Source: Pseudomonadota bacterium (GTDB lineage Bacteria; Pseudomonadota; Alphaproteobacteria; Rhizobiales; Rhizobiaceae). From it: a stretch of DNA of 7,311 bases. The DNA is taken from positions 1 to 7,311 of the forward strand of contig JAEZXX010000089.1 in NCBI GenBank assembly GCA_023419535.1, in the 5' to 3' direction. Made by a program: the position numbers and the translations under genes. This document shows, piece by piece, positions 1 through 5,263 of the stretch. Within the stretch, counting starts at the first letter, position 1. The number at the start of each line of letters is the position of its first letter. A model generated the notes under the pieces. It was not told the DNA's origin. It made no database searches and worked only from the letters and a program-made list of their open reading frames with translations.

Positions 1-52
1 GATCGGATGATCCGCGGCGCCCGCAAGTGGCTTTGGCGTCGCGTGCGGCGGC

Positions 53-1072
53 TTAGCGGACCGGCGGCGCGTACTGAAGGCCGCCGTCGGTCCACAGCGC
101 GTTCTGGCCGCGCGCGATGGCGAGCGGGGTCTCCGAGCCCACATTGCGCTCGAAGCTCTCGCCGTAATTGCCGACGTGGCGGATGATGCGGACGGCCCAG
201 TCGGCCGGCAGGCCGATCGAGGCGCCGAAGTCGCCGTCGACGCCGAGCAGGCGGCGGATGTCCGGGTTCTCGGACTGCAGCATCTCGTCGAGATTGCCCT
301 GGTTCACGCCGAGCTCCTCGGCGTTGAGCATGGCGAAGTGGACCCACTTGGCGATGCCGAACCACTGGAAGTCGCCCTGGCGCACGGACGGGCCGAGCGG
401 CTCCTTGGAGATGATCTCCGGCAGGATGATGTGGGCGTCGGGCTCGCCGAGCTCCAGACGCGAGGCCGCCAGGCCCGAGGCGTCCGTCGTGAAGGCGTCG
501 CAGCGCTGCGAATCGTAGGCCGCGAGAGCGTCCGCCTGCTGCTCGATGACGACCGGGTTGTACTCGAGGTTGTTGGACGAGAAGTAGTCGGCGAGGTTCA
601 GCTCGGTCGTGGTGCCGCTCTGCACGCAGACGGTGGCGCCCGAGAGCTCCAGCGCGGAGGTCACGCCGAGCTCCTCGCGGACCATGAAGCCCTGGCCGTC
701 GTAGTAGTTCACGCCGGCGAAGACCATGCCGAGATTGGTGTCGCGGTCCATCGTCCAGGTGGTGTTGCGCGACAGGATGTCGACTTCGCTGTTCTGCAGC
801 GCCGGGAAGCGCTGGACGGCGGAGAGCGGCGAGAAGGTGACGGCGGTCGGATCGTCGAAGATTGCGGCGGCGACCGCGCGGCAGTAGTCGACGTCGAGGC
901 CGGTCCACTCGCCGGCGTCGTCCTGCGAGGAGAAGCCGGCCAGGCCGGTGTTCACGCCGCAGCGCACGCTTCCGCGATCCTGCGTTTCCTGCAACGTCTG
1001 AGCGGAGGCGACGCCGATCGTGCCGCCGGCTACGGAAAGACCGAGCGCAGCGGTCAGAAGCTTCAGTTTCAT
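53..1072 (-). CDS. aapJ: General L-amino acid ABC transporter, periplasmic substrate-binding protein (AapJ/BztA family)
   Basis: This 339-residue protein is the usual length for the family. It should bind a broad range of L-amino acids in the periplasm and pass them to an AapQMP-type permease/ATPase, whose genes would lie beyond the left edge. Residues 1-24 form a signal peptide (basic MKLK, hydrophobic core, cleavage after ASA, mature end QTLQET). Family landmarks follow: RCGVNTGLAGF near residues 36-46, GLDVDYCRAVAAAIF, the ILSRNTTWTMDRDTNLG segment, GFMVREELGV and the C-terminal LADW-like region (GLPADWAVRIIRHVGNYGE). The frame is open upstream to 1222, but the ATG at 1072 is preferred: it has a GGGAAGG-type Shine-Dalgarno about 10 nt upstream and is followed directly by the signal peptide. 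The gene diverges from metC. Identity as an Aap/Bzt binding protein is secure; exact substrate range is inferred. Confidence 0.94.
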   Translation of the reverse strand: MKLKLLTAALGLSVAGGTIGVASAQTLQETQDRGSVRCGVNTGLAGFSSQDDAGEWTGLDVDYCRAVAAAIFDDPTAVTFSPLSAVQRFPALQNSEVDILSRNTTWTMDRDTNLGMVFAGVNYYDGQGFMVREELGVTSALELSGATVCVQSGTTTELNLADYFSSNNLEYNPVVIEQQADALAAYDSQRCDAFTTDASGLAASRLELGEPDAHIILPEIISKEPLGPSVRQGDFQWFGIAKWVHFAMLNAEELGVNQGNLDEMLQSENPDIRRLLGVDGDFGASIGLPADWAVRIIRHVGNYGESFERNVGSETPLAIARGQNALWTDGGLQYAPPVR

Positions 1073-1172
1073 CAGTTCACCTTCCCCAGTTGACCTTATG
1101 GCCGCAAGTATCGCCGCAGGCCCTCCCTTGAGCGCAGCGGCTTTGCCGGCATCGGACTTTGTCCGGAGCTGG

Positions 1173-1201
1173 ATCACATGCGATAAAGATTGTGAGGTCA
1201 A
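1173..1201 (-). promoter_or_regulatory. Candidate sigma70-type promoter for aapJ
   Basis: On the minus strand TTGACC (1201-1196) matches the -35 consensus at five of six positions. It is separated by 17 nt from TGTGAT (1178-1173), which matches the -10 at four of six. The predicted start of transcription, about 1166, would give a leader of roughly 90 nt. It lies directly in front of a short hairpin (CGGAC, loop, GTCCG; 1153-1165), so the mRNA may begin with a stem-loop. This is a prediction by eye from spacing and consensus only. Confidence 0.4.
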
Positions 1202-1234
1202 GCTTTTGCCGGAATTTTTCACCGGAAGAAGCTT
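1200..1234. repeat. Imperfect 35-bp inverted repeat, candidate operator between aapJ and metC
   Basis: AAGCTT at 1200-1205 is mirrored by AAGCTT at 1229-1234, and CCGG at 1209-1212 by CCGG at 1222-1225. All share one centre at 1217. Across the 13-nt arms only 1208/1226 is a clear mismatch and 1206/1228 is a T/G wobble. The repeat covers the -35 hexamer of the candidate aapJ promoter and lies 44 bp upstream of the proposed metC start. It could therefore be a regulator-binding site acting on one or both divergent genes. It could also fold as an RNA hairpin in the metC leader. No regulator can be named. Confidence 0.4.
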
Positions 1235-1277
1235 AAGGCCTTCCCGCCTGCCGCATCGATCAGCGAAAGACCAGAGT

Positions 1278-2465
1278 TTGAGCAGCCAACCGCCGTCCGA
1301 GGGCTCACGCCCGTCGACCCGCCTCCTGCGCGCCGGCCACGAGCCGGCCCGGTATCATGGTTTCGTCAACCCGCCGGTCGTGCATGCCTCGACCGTCCTC
1401 TTCCCCGATACGGCGACCATGCGCCGGCGCGGCCAGCGCTACACCTATGCGTTACGCGGCACGCCGACGACCGAGGCGCTGGAGGAGCAGCTCAACGAAT
1501 TGGAGGGGTCCAAGGGGACGGTCCTCGTGCCCTCGGGGCTCGCCGCCGTCTCGATCCCGCTCCTGGCCTTCCTGTCCAGCGGCGACCATTGCCTCGTCGT
1601 CGATTCCGTCTACGGGCCGACGCGCATCTTCTGCGACACGATGCTGCGCCGCATGGGCGTCGAGGTCGAGTATTTCGACCCCGCAATCGGGGCTGGCGTC
1701 TCCAGGCTCATGCGGCCGAACACGCGGGTCCTGTTCCTGGAGGCGCCCGGCTCCAACACCTTCGAGATGCTGGACGTGGCCCCCATGGCCGCCGCCGCCC
1801 GTGCCGCGGGCGCCGTGTCCGTGATGGACAACACCTGGGCGACGCCGCTCTACTTCCGGCCGCTCGACCACGGCGTCGACCTCTCCATCCACGCGCTGAC
1901 CAAATATCCCGGCGGCCATTCGGACGTGATGCTCGGCTCGGTCTCGGCGAACGAGGCGACCTTCTCGCCGCTGCGCGAGGCGCAGATGCAACTCGGCGTG
2001 AACGCCGCGCCCGACGACGCCTATCTCGTCTTCCGCGGGCTGAAGACGATGGCGGTGCGCCTCGAGCATCATCGTCTCGCCGCGCTGCATCTGGCGCAAT
2101 GGCTGGAGACGCGGCCCGAGGTCGCGAAGGTCCTCCATCCCGCGCTCCCGTCCTTTCCGGGGCACGATCTCTACAGGCGCCAGTTCAAGGGATCGAGCGG
2201 TCTGTTCTCCATCGTTCTGTCCGGCGGCGGGGACCGGGAGGCGGCGGCCTTCCTCGATGCGCTGCGCCTCTTCGGGCTCGGCTATTCCTGGGGCGGCTTC
2301 GAAAGCCTCGCCGTCCAGCCGGACCTTCGCGACCGCACGATCGCCAAGGCTCCGAGCGAGGGGCCGGTGCTGCGCTTTCAGGTCGGGCTGGAGGACGTCG
2401 AGGATCTCAAGGCGGACCTGGAACGCGGCTTCGCGGCGCTGGAGGCGCTCGGCGCCGGCGCCTGA
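1278..2465 (+). CDS. metC: Cystathionine beta-lyase (PLP-dependent Cys/Met metabolism enzyme)
   Basis: This enzyme should cleave cystathionine to homocysteine, pyruvate and ammonia in the cytoplasm, in the transsulfuration route to methionine. Landmarks of the Cys/Met PLP family are in order: the YTYALRGTPTTEALE substrate/PLP region near residues 55-70, VPSGLAAVS, the VYGPTR motif that resembles MetC enzymes, a VMDNTWATPLYFRP segment with the PLP-contacting Asp, and SIHALTKYPGGHSDVMLGS with the Schiff-base Lys at about residue 209. A late SWGGFESL segment follows. No ATG lies near the expected N-terminus. TTG at 1278 gives 395 residues, the family norm, and opens the conserved region correctly; an ATG at 1098 would add 60 residues with no family resemblance. 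It converges on the PAP2 gene 14 bp downstream. Other family activities, such as methionine gamma-lyase, are less likely. Confidence 0.9.
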   Translation: MSSQPPSEGSRPSTRLLRAGHEPARYHGFVNPPVVHASTVLFPDTATMRRRGQRYTYALRGTPTTEALEEQLNELEGSKGTVLVPSGLAAVSIPLLAFLSSGDHCLVVDSVYGPTRIFCDTMLRRMGVEVEYFDPAIGAGVSRLMRPNTRVLFLEAPGSNTFEMLDVAPMAAAARAAGAVSVMDNTWATPLYFRPLDHGVDLSIHALTKYPGGHSDVMLGSVSANEATFSPLREAQMQLGVNAAPDDAYLVFRGLKTMAVRLEHHRLAALHLAQWLETRPEVAKVLHPALPSFPGHDLYRRQFKGSSGLFSIVLSGGGDREAAAFLDALRLFGLGYSWGGFESLAVQPDLRDRTIAKAPSEGPVLRFQVGLEDVEDLKADLERGFAALEALGAGA

Positions 2466-2479
2466 CGGCCCGTCGCTCC

Positions 2480-3316
2480 TCAGGCGGGCGTCGTGCGACG
2501 TCGGGGCAGGAGGCCGGTCCATCCCCGGCCCCCTGCGTCCACCCGGTAGGCGACGGCGCGCAGGGCGAGGAACCGGGCGAGGACCAGCGCGGTCGTGACG
2601 CCGATCGCGAAGCCGGCGAAGACGTCGCTCAGATAATGGCGCTCGACGACGATCCGCGTCATGGCGAGGCACGCGCCGAGCAGGAGGATCGGCCAGCGCA
2701 TCCCCGGGAACCAGATCGCCAGCGCCACCGCGACGACGCCCATATTGGTCGAATGGCCGGACGGGAAGCTCTCGTAGGCGCTGCCGAGGCGCAGGAAGTC
2801 GAAGCTCGCGATCCCGTGGCTGTCGAGGAGTTCGGGCCTTGCCCGGCCGAGCGCGTACTTGATCGCATGGGTGATCGCCGAGGCCGTGCCGAGGCTGGCC
2901 GCGAACCACGCGCTCATGACGAAGAGGGGCGGGGGCGACACGGCCCGGTGCCGCCACGTCGACCCGGTCAAGAGGAGCACCAGCGTCAGGAGGAGCGCGG
3001 GATAGAAGTACCAGGCGATGAGGCCGACATCGGTGAGGATGCGCAGGAACGCACGAACGCCCTCGGGCTCGTCCCGCATGGCCTGCGCGACCCAGGCGTC
3101 GAAGCCCGAGAGGAAGGAGGCCGCCGACAGAAGAAGCGCGCCGAGAGCGAAGGCCGCGAGCGGCGCGGTGACCAGCGCGCCCGGTTCTGCGCGCGGACGC
3201 GACAGGGCGCCGGCGACGGCAGCGAACCGGGCCCGCAGTTCGGCGGCGCCGACGGGCACCGGGCTGAAGCGGCCGCCGGGCCGCGGGTCGGGATGTCGCG
3301 ATCGTTCGGTTTCCAC
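2480..3316 (-). CDS. PAP2-superfamily membrane phosphatase
   Basis: Integral membrane acid phosphatase of the type 2 phosphatidic acid phosphatase family, 278 residues from the chosen start. All three phosphatase signatures are intact: KYALGRARP (Lys153, Arg160, Pro161), PSGH (185-188, with the general-acid His) and RIVVERHYLSD (Arg221, nucleophile His227, Asp231). Hydrophobic segments near 51-70, 97-117, 131-148, 191-213 and 233-252 fit the multi-pass PAP2 fold with the active site facing the periplasm. Likely substrates are lipid phosphates or undecaprenyl pyrophosphate, but the sequence does not decide this. The GTG start at 3316 is supported by GGAG five nt upstream; a GTG near 3262 is an alternative, and the first ATG is too late because it would remove the first membrane helix. 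The frame stays open far upstream, but that part runs antisense through tRNA-Pro and is not coding. Confidence 0.87.
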   Translation of the reverse strand: METERSRHPDPRPGGRFSPVPVGAAELRARFAAVAGALSRPRAEPGALVTAPLAAFALGALLLSAASFLSGFDAWVAQAMRDEPEGVRAFLRILTDVGLIAWYFYPALLLTLVLLLTGSTWRHRAVSPPPLFVMSAWFAASLGTASAITHAIKYALGRARPELLDSHGIASFDFLRLGSAYESFPSGHSTNMGVVAVALAIWFPGMRWPILLLGACLAMTRIVVERHYLSDVFAGFAIGVTTALVLARFLALRAVAYRVDAGGRGWTGLLPRRRTTPA

Positions 3317-3416
3317 GCCAGCTCCGGTGCCGCTCCCTCGAGTGTTGAGGCGAACGATAGGGCTCGGCGGGCCCTCGGACAGGCACCCTCGCCTTGCCGG
3401 GCGCCGGACATGCCGC

Positions 3417-3445
3417 TTGCCGAGACCCGTGCGAAAAGCTAGGGA
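3417..3445 (+). promoter_or_regulatory. Candidate promoter for tRNA-Pro and downstream NDUFS4-like gene
   Basis: TTGCCGA (3417-3423) and GCTAGGGA (3438-3445) are separated by 14 nt. This resembles the alphaproteobacterial housekeeping pattern TTGACGS, 10-14 nt, GCTANAWC. The -10 half is only a partial match. Transcription would begin near 3452, about 30 nt before the mature tRNA 5' end. It was found by eye only. Confidence 0.35.
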
Positions 3446-3480
3446 GCGGGGGTCGCATCGTGGCCCGTCCGCGATATGTG

Positions 3481-3557
<77 letters not shown>

Positions 3558-3595
3558 TTTCGTCCCGGGCCCGCGGAGCTGGAAAGAGACTCGAG

Positions 3596-3904
3596 ATGGC
3601 CGCACGCATCTTCCGCCCGAGCCGCAGCGCCATGCAGTCCGGCAAGGCCAAGACGCATCAGTGGGTTCTGGAATTCGAGGCGGCGGACGCCAAGCGGGTG
3701 GAGCCTCTCATGGGCTACACCTCGTCGAGCGACACGCGCTCGCAGGTCCGCCTCTCCTTCGAGACCCGCGAGCAGGCCGTCGCCTATTGCGAGCGCGAGG
3801 GGCTGGCCTACCGGCTGGAGGAGGAGGCGCCCGAGCGCAAACGTCCTCAGCTTTCCTATTCGGACAATTTTCGCTACGACCGCGTCCAGCCCTGGACGCA
3901 CTGA
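3596..3904 (+). CDS. NADH:ubiquinone oxidoreductase (complex I) accessory subunit, NDUFS4-like
   Basis: A small soluble protein (102 residues) of the ETC complex I subunit family, the bacterial counterpart of mitochondrial NDUFS4 (18 kDa / AQDQ subunit). Recognised features are the N-terminal ARIFRPSRSAMQSGKAKT segment, HQWVLEFE, the conserved DTRSQVRLSFETREQAVAYC run and the ending SYSDNFRYDRVQPWTH. In Alphaproteobacteria this subunit sits on the peripheral arm of complex I and is encoded away from the nuo operon, as here. GGAAAG lies about 11 nt upstream of the ATG. The gene sits between two tRNA genes on the same strand (38 nt after tRNA-Pro, 19 nt before tRNA-Arg) and no clear terminator separates them. 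Length and ends match the family. Confidence 0.92.
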   Translation: MAARIFRPSRSAMQSGKAKTHQWVLEFEAADAKRVEPLMGYTSSSDTRSQVRLSFETREQAVAYCEREGLAYRLEEEAPERKRPQLSYSDNFRYDRVQPWTH

Positions 3905-3923
3905 CGCGACGCGTCTCTGTCCC

Positions 3924-3999
3924 GGCCCCGTAGCTCAGTGGATAGAGCACCGGCCTTCTAAGCCGATGGTCGCAGGTTCGAATCCTGCCGGGGTCGCCA
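3924..3999 (+). tRNA. tRNA-Arg (anticodon TCT)
   Basis: A 76-nt cloverleaf with encoded CCA. The acceptor stem GGCCCCG pairs with CGGGGTC (one G/T wobble at the second pair) and the D stem is GCTC/GAGC. The anticodon arm CCGGC-CTTCTAA-GCCGA has a C/A mismatch at its first pair and carries anticodon TCT at 3957-3959. The T arm is GCAGG-TTCGAAT-CCTGC. It reads AGA/AGG codons. Its 3' end borders a more A+T-rich segment with an orphan gene, so it is a candidate integration site, though no integrase is visible. Confidence 0.95.
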
Positions 4000-4186
4000 A
4001 GTACCCGCAAAGACCTCGCCGCGTCCGGCGTCGCGTCGGCTTGGGCGCGATGTACATCGAGGGGAGTGTCCCCTCGAAGCTGATCCCGTGTAGAGCGCGG
4101 TCGATCTTTTCAATCGAGACTTGTGGACCGCCGCGAACTTTGCATAACTGCCCGAACGTCATGCCGCGTTCGAGGGGGATTTGCAG
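4000..4186. other. Spacer after tRNA-Arg, palindrome-rich, no confident gene
   Basis: This stretch joins tRNA-Arg to the orphan gene. It contains a 10-bp palindrome, a 9-bp hairpin and a small TCGAT/ATCGA inverted pair (about 4102-4118). A weak TTGTGG...CATAAC promoter-like pair with 16-nt spacing lies near 4120-4150. A minus-strand reading frame begins at an ATG near 4162 but has no Shine-Dalgarno sequence and runs into the antisense of tRNA-Arg, so I do not call it a gene. Confidence 0.5.
4049..4077. repeat. Palindrome GATGTACATC overlapping a 9-bp hairpin
   Basis: GATGTACATC (4049-4058) is a perfect palindrome. It overlaps an inverted repeat in which TCGAGGGGA (4057-4065) pairs with TCCCCTCGA (4069-4077) around the loop GTG. 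The hairpin lies about 58 nt past the tRNA-Arg 3' end and could end tRNA transcription, but no T-run follows. An operator for the downstream orphan gene is another possibility. Confidence 0.45.
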
Positions 4187-4801
4187 ATGGCCCGTGCAGT
4201 CGCATACACGCACACCTTCGGACCCAATATCAGTTCGGACCAACAGGCCCTCGCGCTCTATTTCGAGCAGCTTCTGGTGACGTTGACCAAGAATGCCGCC
4301 GTGCAGATCGGCGCCTTGAAGGTCGGCGATGCGGGGGCGTTCGGTCTGAAGTTGGAGCAACGGTTCATGACGGACGGACCGAAGTTCCACTCCTTCTATC
4401 GCGCCTCCGCGGGATCGAGCGTCGAGCGGATCGTCTACAAGTACCTGATCGAGACGCTGGGGAGCAGGAAGATCTCGGAGAATAACGGAAAGGTCGCCGG
4501 TTTCTACCAGTGCCATATGGGGACATCCACGGGGACGGCCGAAATCCACTATGCCCTGGAGAGCACGACCACCTTCGCAGATCACTTCCCATCCTCCTTC
4601 CGTCGGTCCCGGCCGGACATCCGTGTGGCGCTCGGGGCGGGAACGGATGGCAAATACTACGAAGCGATCTACGATCTCACCTCCGTCGGCGGCATCGGGC
4701 ATATTTTGAAGAAGGGGGACAAGTGGATCGAGAAGAAGTCGGTCGCCTTCGTCTCGGAAATCATCTGGATGGATGCCGACATCATGCATACGGGCCTCTG
4801 A
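4187..4801 (+). CDS. Orphan protein of unknown function with a possible toxin-nuclease-like C-terminal motif pattern
   Basis: I do not recognise this 204-residue protein as a whole. The ATG at 4187 has an excellent Shine-Dalgarno (GAGGGGGA at 4172-4179, 7 nt away). It has no signal peptide or membrane helix and looks soluble. Residues 1-130 show no motif I can name. Residues 142-194 contain RPDIR, then YEAIYDLTS, then GHILKKGDKW, then VSEIIW. Candidate polar residues in this block are Asp144, Glu159, Asp163, His172, Lys175/176 and Glu191. This ordering recalls C-terminal nuclease (restriction-endonuclease-like) domains of polymorphic toxins; that is my pattern impression, not a homology result. 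Codons are more A+T-rich than in neighbouring genes, and the gene stands alone behind tRNA-Arg, which suggests acquired DNA. No obvious immunity gene follows. Confidence 0.8.
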   Translation: MARAVAYTHTFGPNISSDQQALALYFEQLLVTLTKNAAVQIGALKVGDAGAFGLKLEQRFMTDGPKFHSFYRASAGSSVERIVYKYLIETLGSRKISENNGKVAGFYQCHMGTSTGTAEIHYALESTTTFADHFPSSFRRSRPDIRVALGAGTDGKYYEAIYDLTSVGGIGHILKKGDKWIEKKSVAFVSEIIWMDADIMHTGL

Positions 4802-4927
4802 ACGGGTCGCATAAGCCTGCTTCCGCGATGGAGCGCTCGTACACTCGGGGCGAGCGCCGAGTGCGCGCCGACGCGATCCAGAGCACGGCGCTATGAAGCG
4901 GTCGAAGAAGCGCGCGGCCCGGCCGGG
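4802..4927. other. Intergenic spacer with two overlapping inverted repeats
   Basis: No gene is supported here. GCGCTCG (4833-4839) pairs with CGAGCGC (4851-4857), and CACTCGG (4842-4848) pairs with CCGAGTG (4857-4863). The two stems interleave, so they are mutually exclusive or form a strained pseudoknot. They lie 30-60 nt after the orphan gene and may help end its transcript. CCCGGCCGGG (4918-4927) is a perfect palindrome directly after the stop codon of the minus-strand microprotein. Confidence 0.4.
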
Positions 4928-5023
4928 CTATTCGCCGCCGAAGACGGCGAGAAGCGTCGCGATGGTCACCGACAGGTAGAACATCGGACCGGCATTGGAG
5001 AATACGTCTGACAACATGGACAT
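4928..5023 (-). CDS. Small membrane protein (31 residues), unknown function
   Basis: This short reading frame encodes a 31-residue peptide starting MSMLSDVFSNAG and ending LAVFGGE. A single hydrophobic stretch (about residues 13-28, PMFYLSVTIATLLAVF) is long enough for one transmembrane helix. The strongest evidence is the ribosome binding site: AGGGAGGT at 5035-5028, spaced 4-5 nt from the ATG, nearly the full anti-SD complement. I do not recognise the family. Bacterial single-helix microproteins often bind larger membrane complexes, but no partner can be inferred here. It lies 240 bp downstream of the BrkB-family gene on the same strand. A second in-frame ATG at residue 3 is a less well spaced alternative. 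Longer overlapping frames on this strand lack such a site. Confidence 0.62.
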   Translation of the reverse strand: MSMLSDVFSNAGPMFYLSVTIATLLAVFGGE

Positions 5024-5263
5024 CGCGACCTCCCTTGCGAGGGCCGGCTCGATGCCGCCCACGCCTCCTGGCGCGAAGCAAGGCCGAAGGCCGCGATGCA
5101 ATTCCTCCCGCGAACGAGCGACCTCCTCCGCCGGTCCAGAATACGACGGTCGCCTTACGATGCAACCCCTCGCTGTGTTGCACTGCGGTCGGTCCGCTGC
5201 TCGTCCCTGAACCGAGGCCCGGCGCCGCTCACCCACCGTTCGGCGAACGCTCGGGCCCGATCC
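5024..5263. other. Spacer upstream of the microprotein
   Basis: No further gene is supported. On the minus strand TTGCAT (5165-5160) and TATTCT (5143-5138) lie 16 nt apart and could be a weak promoter for the microprotein, leaving a leader of over 100 nt. The inverted pair TGCAAC (5161-5166) and GTTGCA (5177-5182) overlaps the possible -35 element. Both are by-eye readings. Confidence 0.25.
5028..5035 (-). promoter_or_regulatory. Strong Shine-Dalgarno of the 31-residue microprotein
   Basis: On the minus strand the sequence AGGGAGGT is followed by CGCG and the ATG. This is the best ribosome binding site in the window, and it is what selects the short start rather than upstream in-frame ATGs. 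Confidence 0.6.

Noticed and set aside
176..1093. A 305-codon plus-strand frame opposite aapJ.
   Set aside because: Low-complexity Val/Glu/Asp/Arg-rich antisense shadow; aapJ is certain on the other strand.
1073..1277. A SAM riboswitch upstream of metC.
   Set aside because: I could not match the conserved core of SAM-II or other SAM riboswitches in the leader.
2460..2485. GCCTGA...TCAGGC inverted repeat at the metC/PAP2 convergence as a terminator.
   Set aside because: It arises because both genes end in GCC-TGA; only 6 bp with a 14-nt loop and no T-run.
3935..4789. A 284-codon minus-strand frame spanning the orphan gene and tRNA-Arg.
   Set aside because: It ends inside tRNA-Arg antisense, has no Shine-Dalgarno, and overlaps the better supported plus-strand gene with a strong ribosome site.
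4799..4815. CGGGTCGC after the orphan gene as a right attachment site copied from the tRNA-Arg end.
   Set aside because: Only about 8 bp similar to the tRNA 3' end, within chance in GC-rich DNA.
4918..4927. CCCGGCCGGG as a terminator for the microprotein.
   Set aside because: A perfect palindrome with no loop and no T-run cannot form a normal terminator hairpin.
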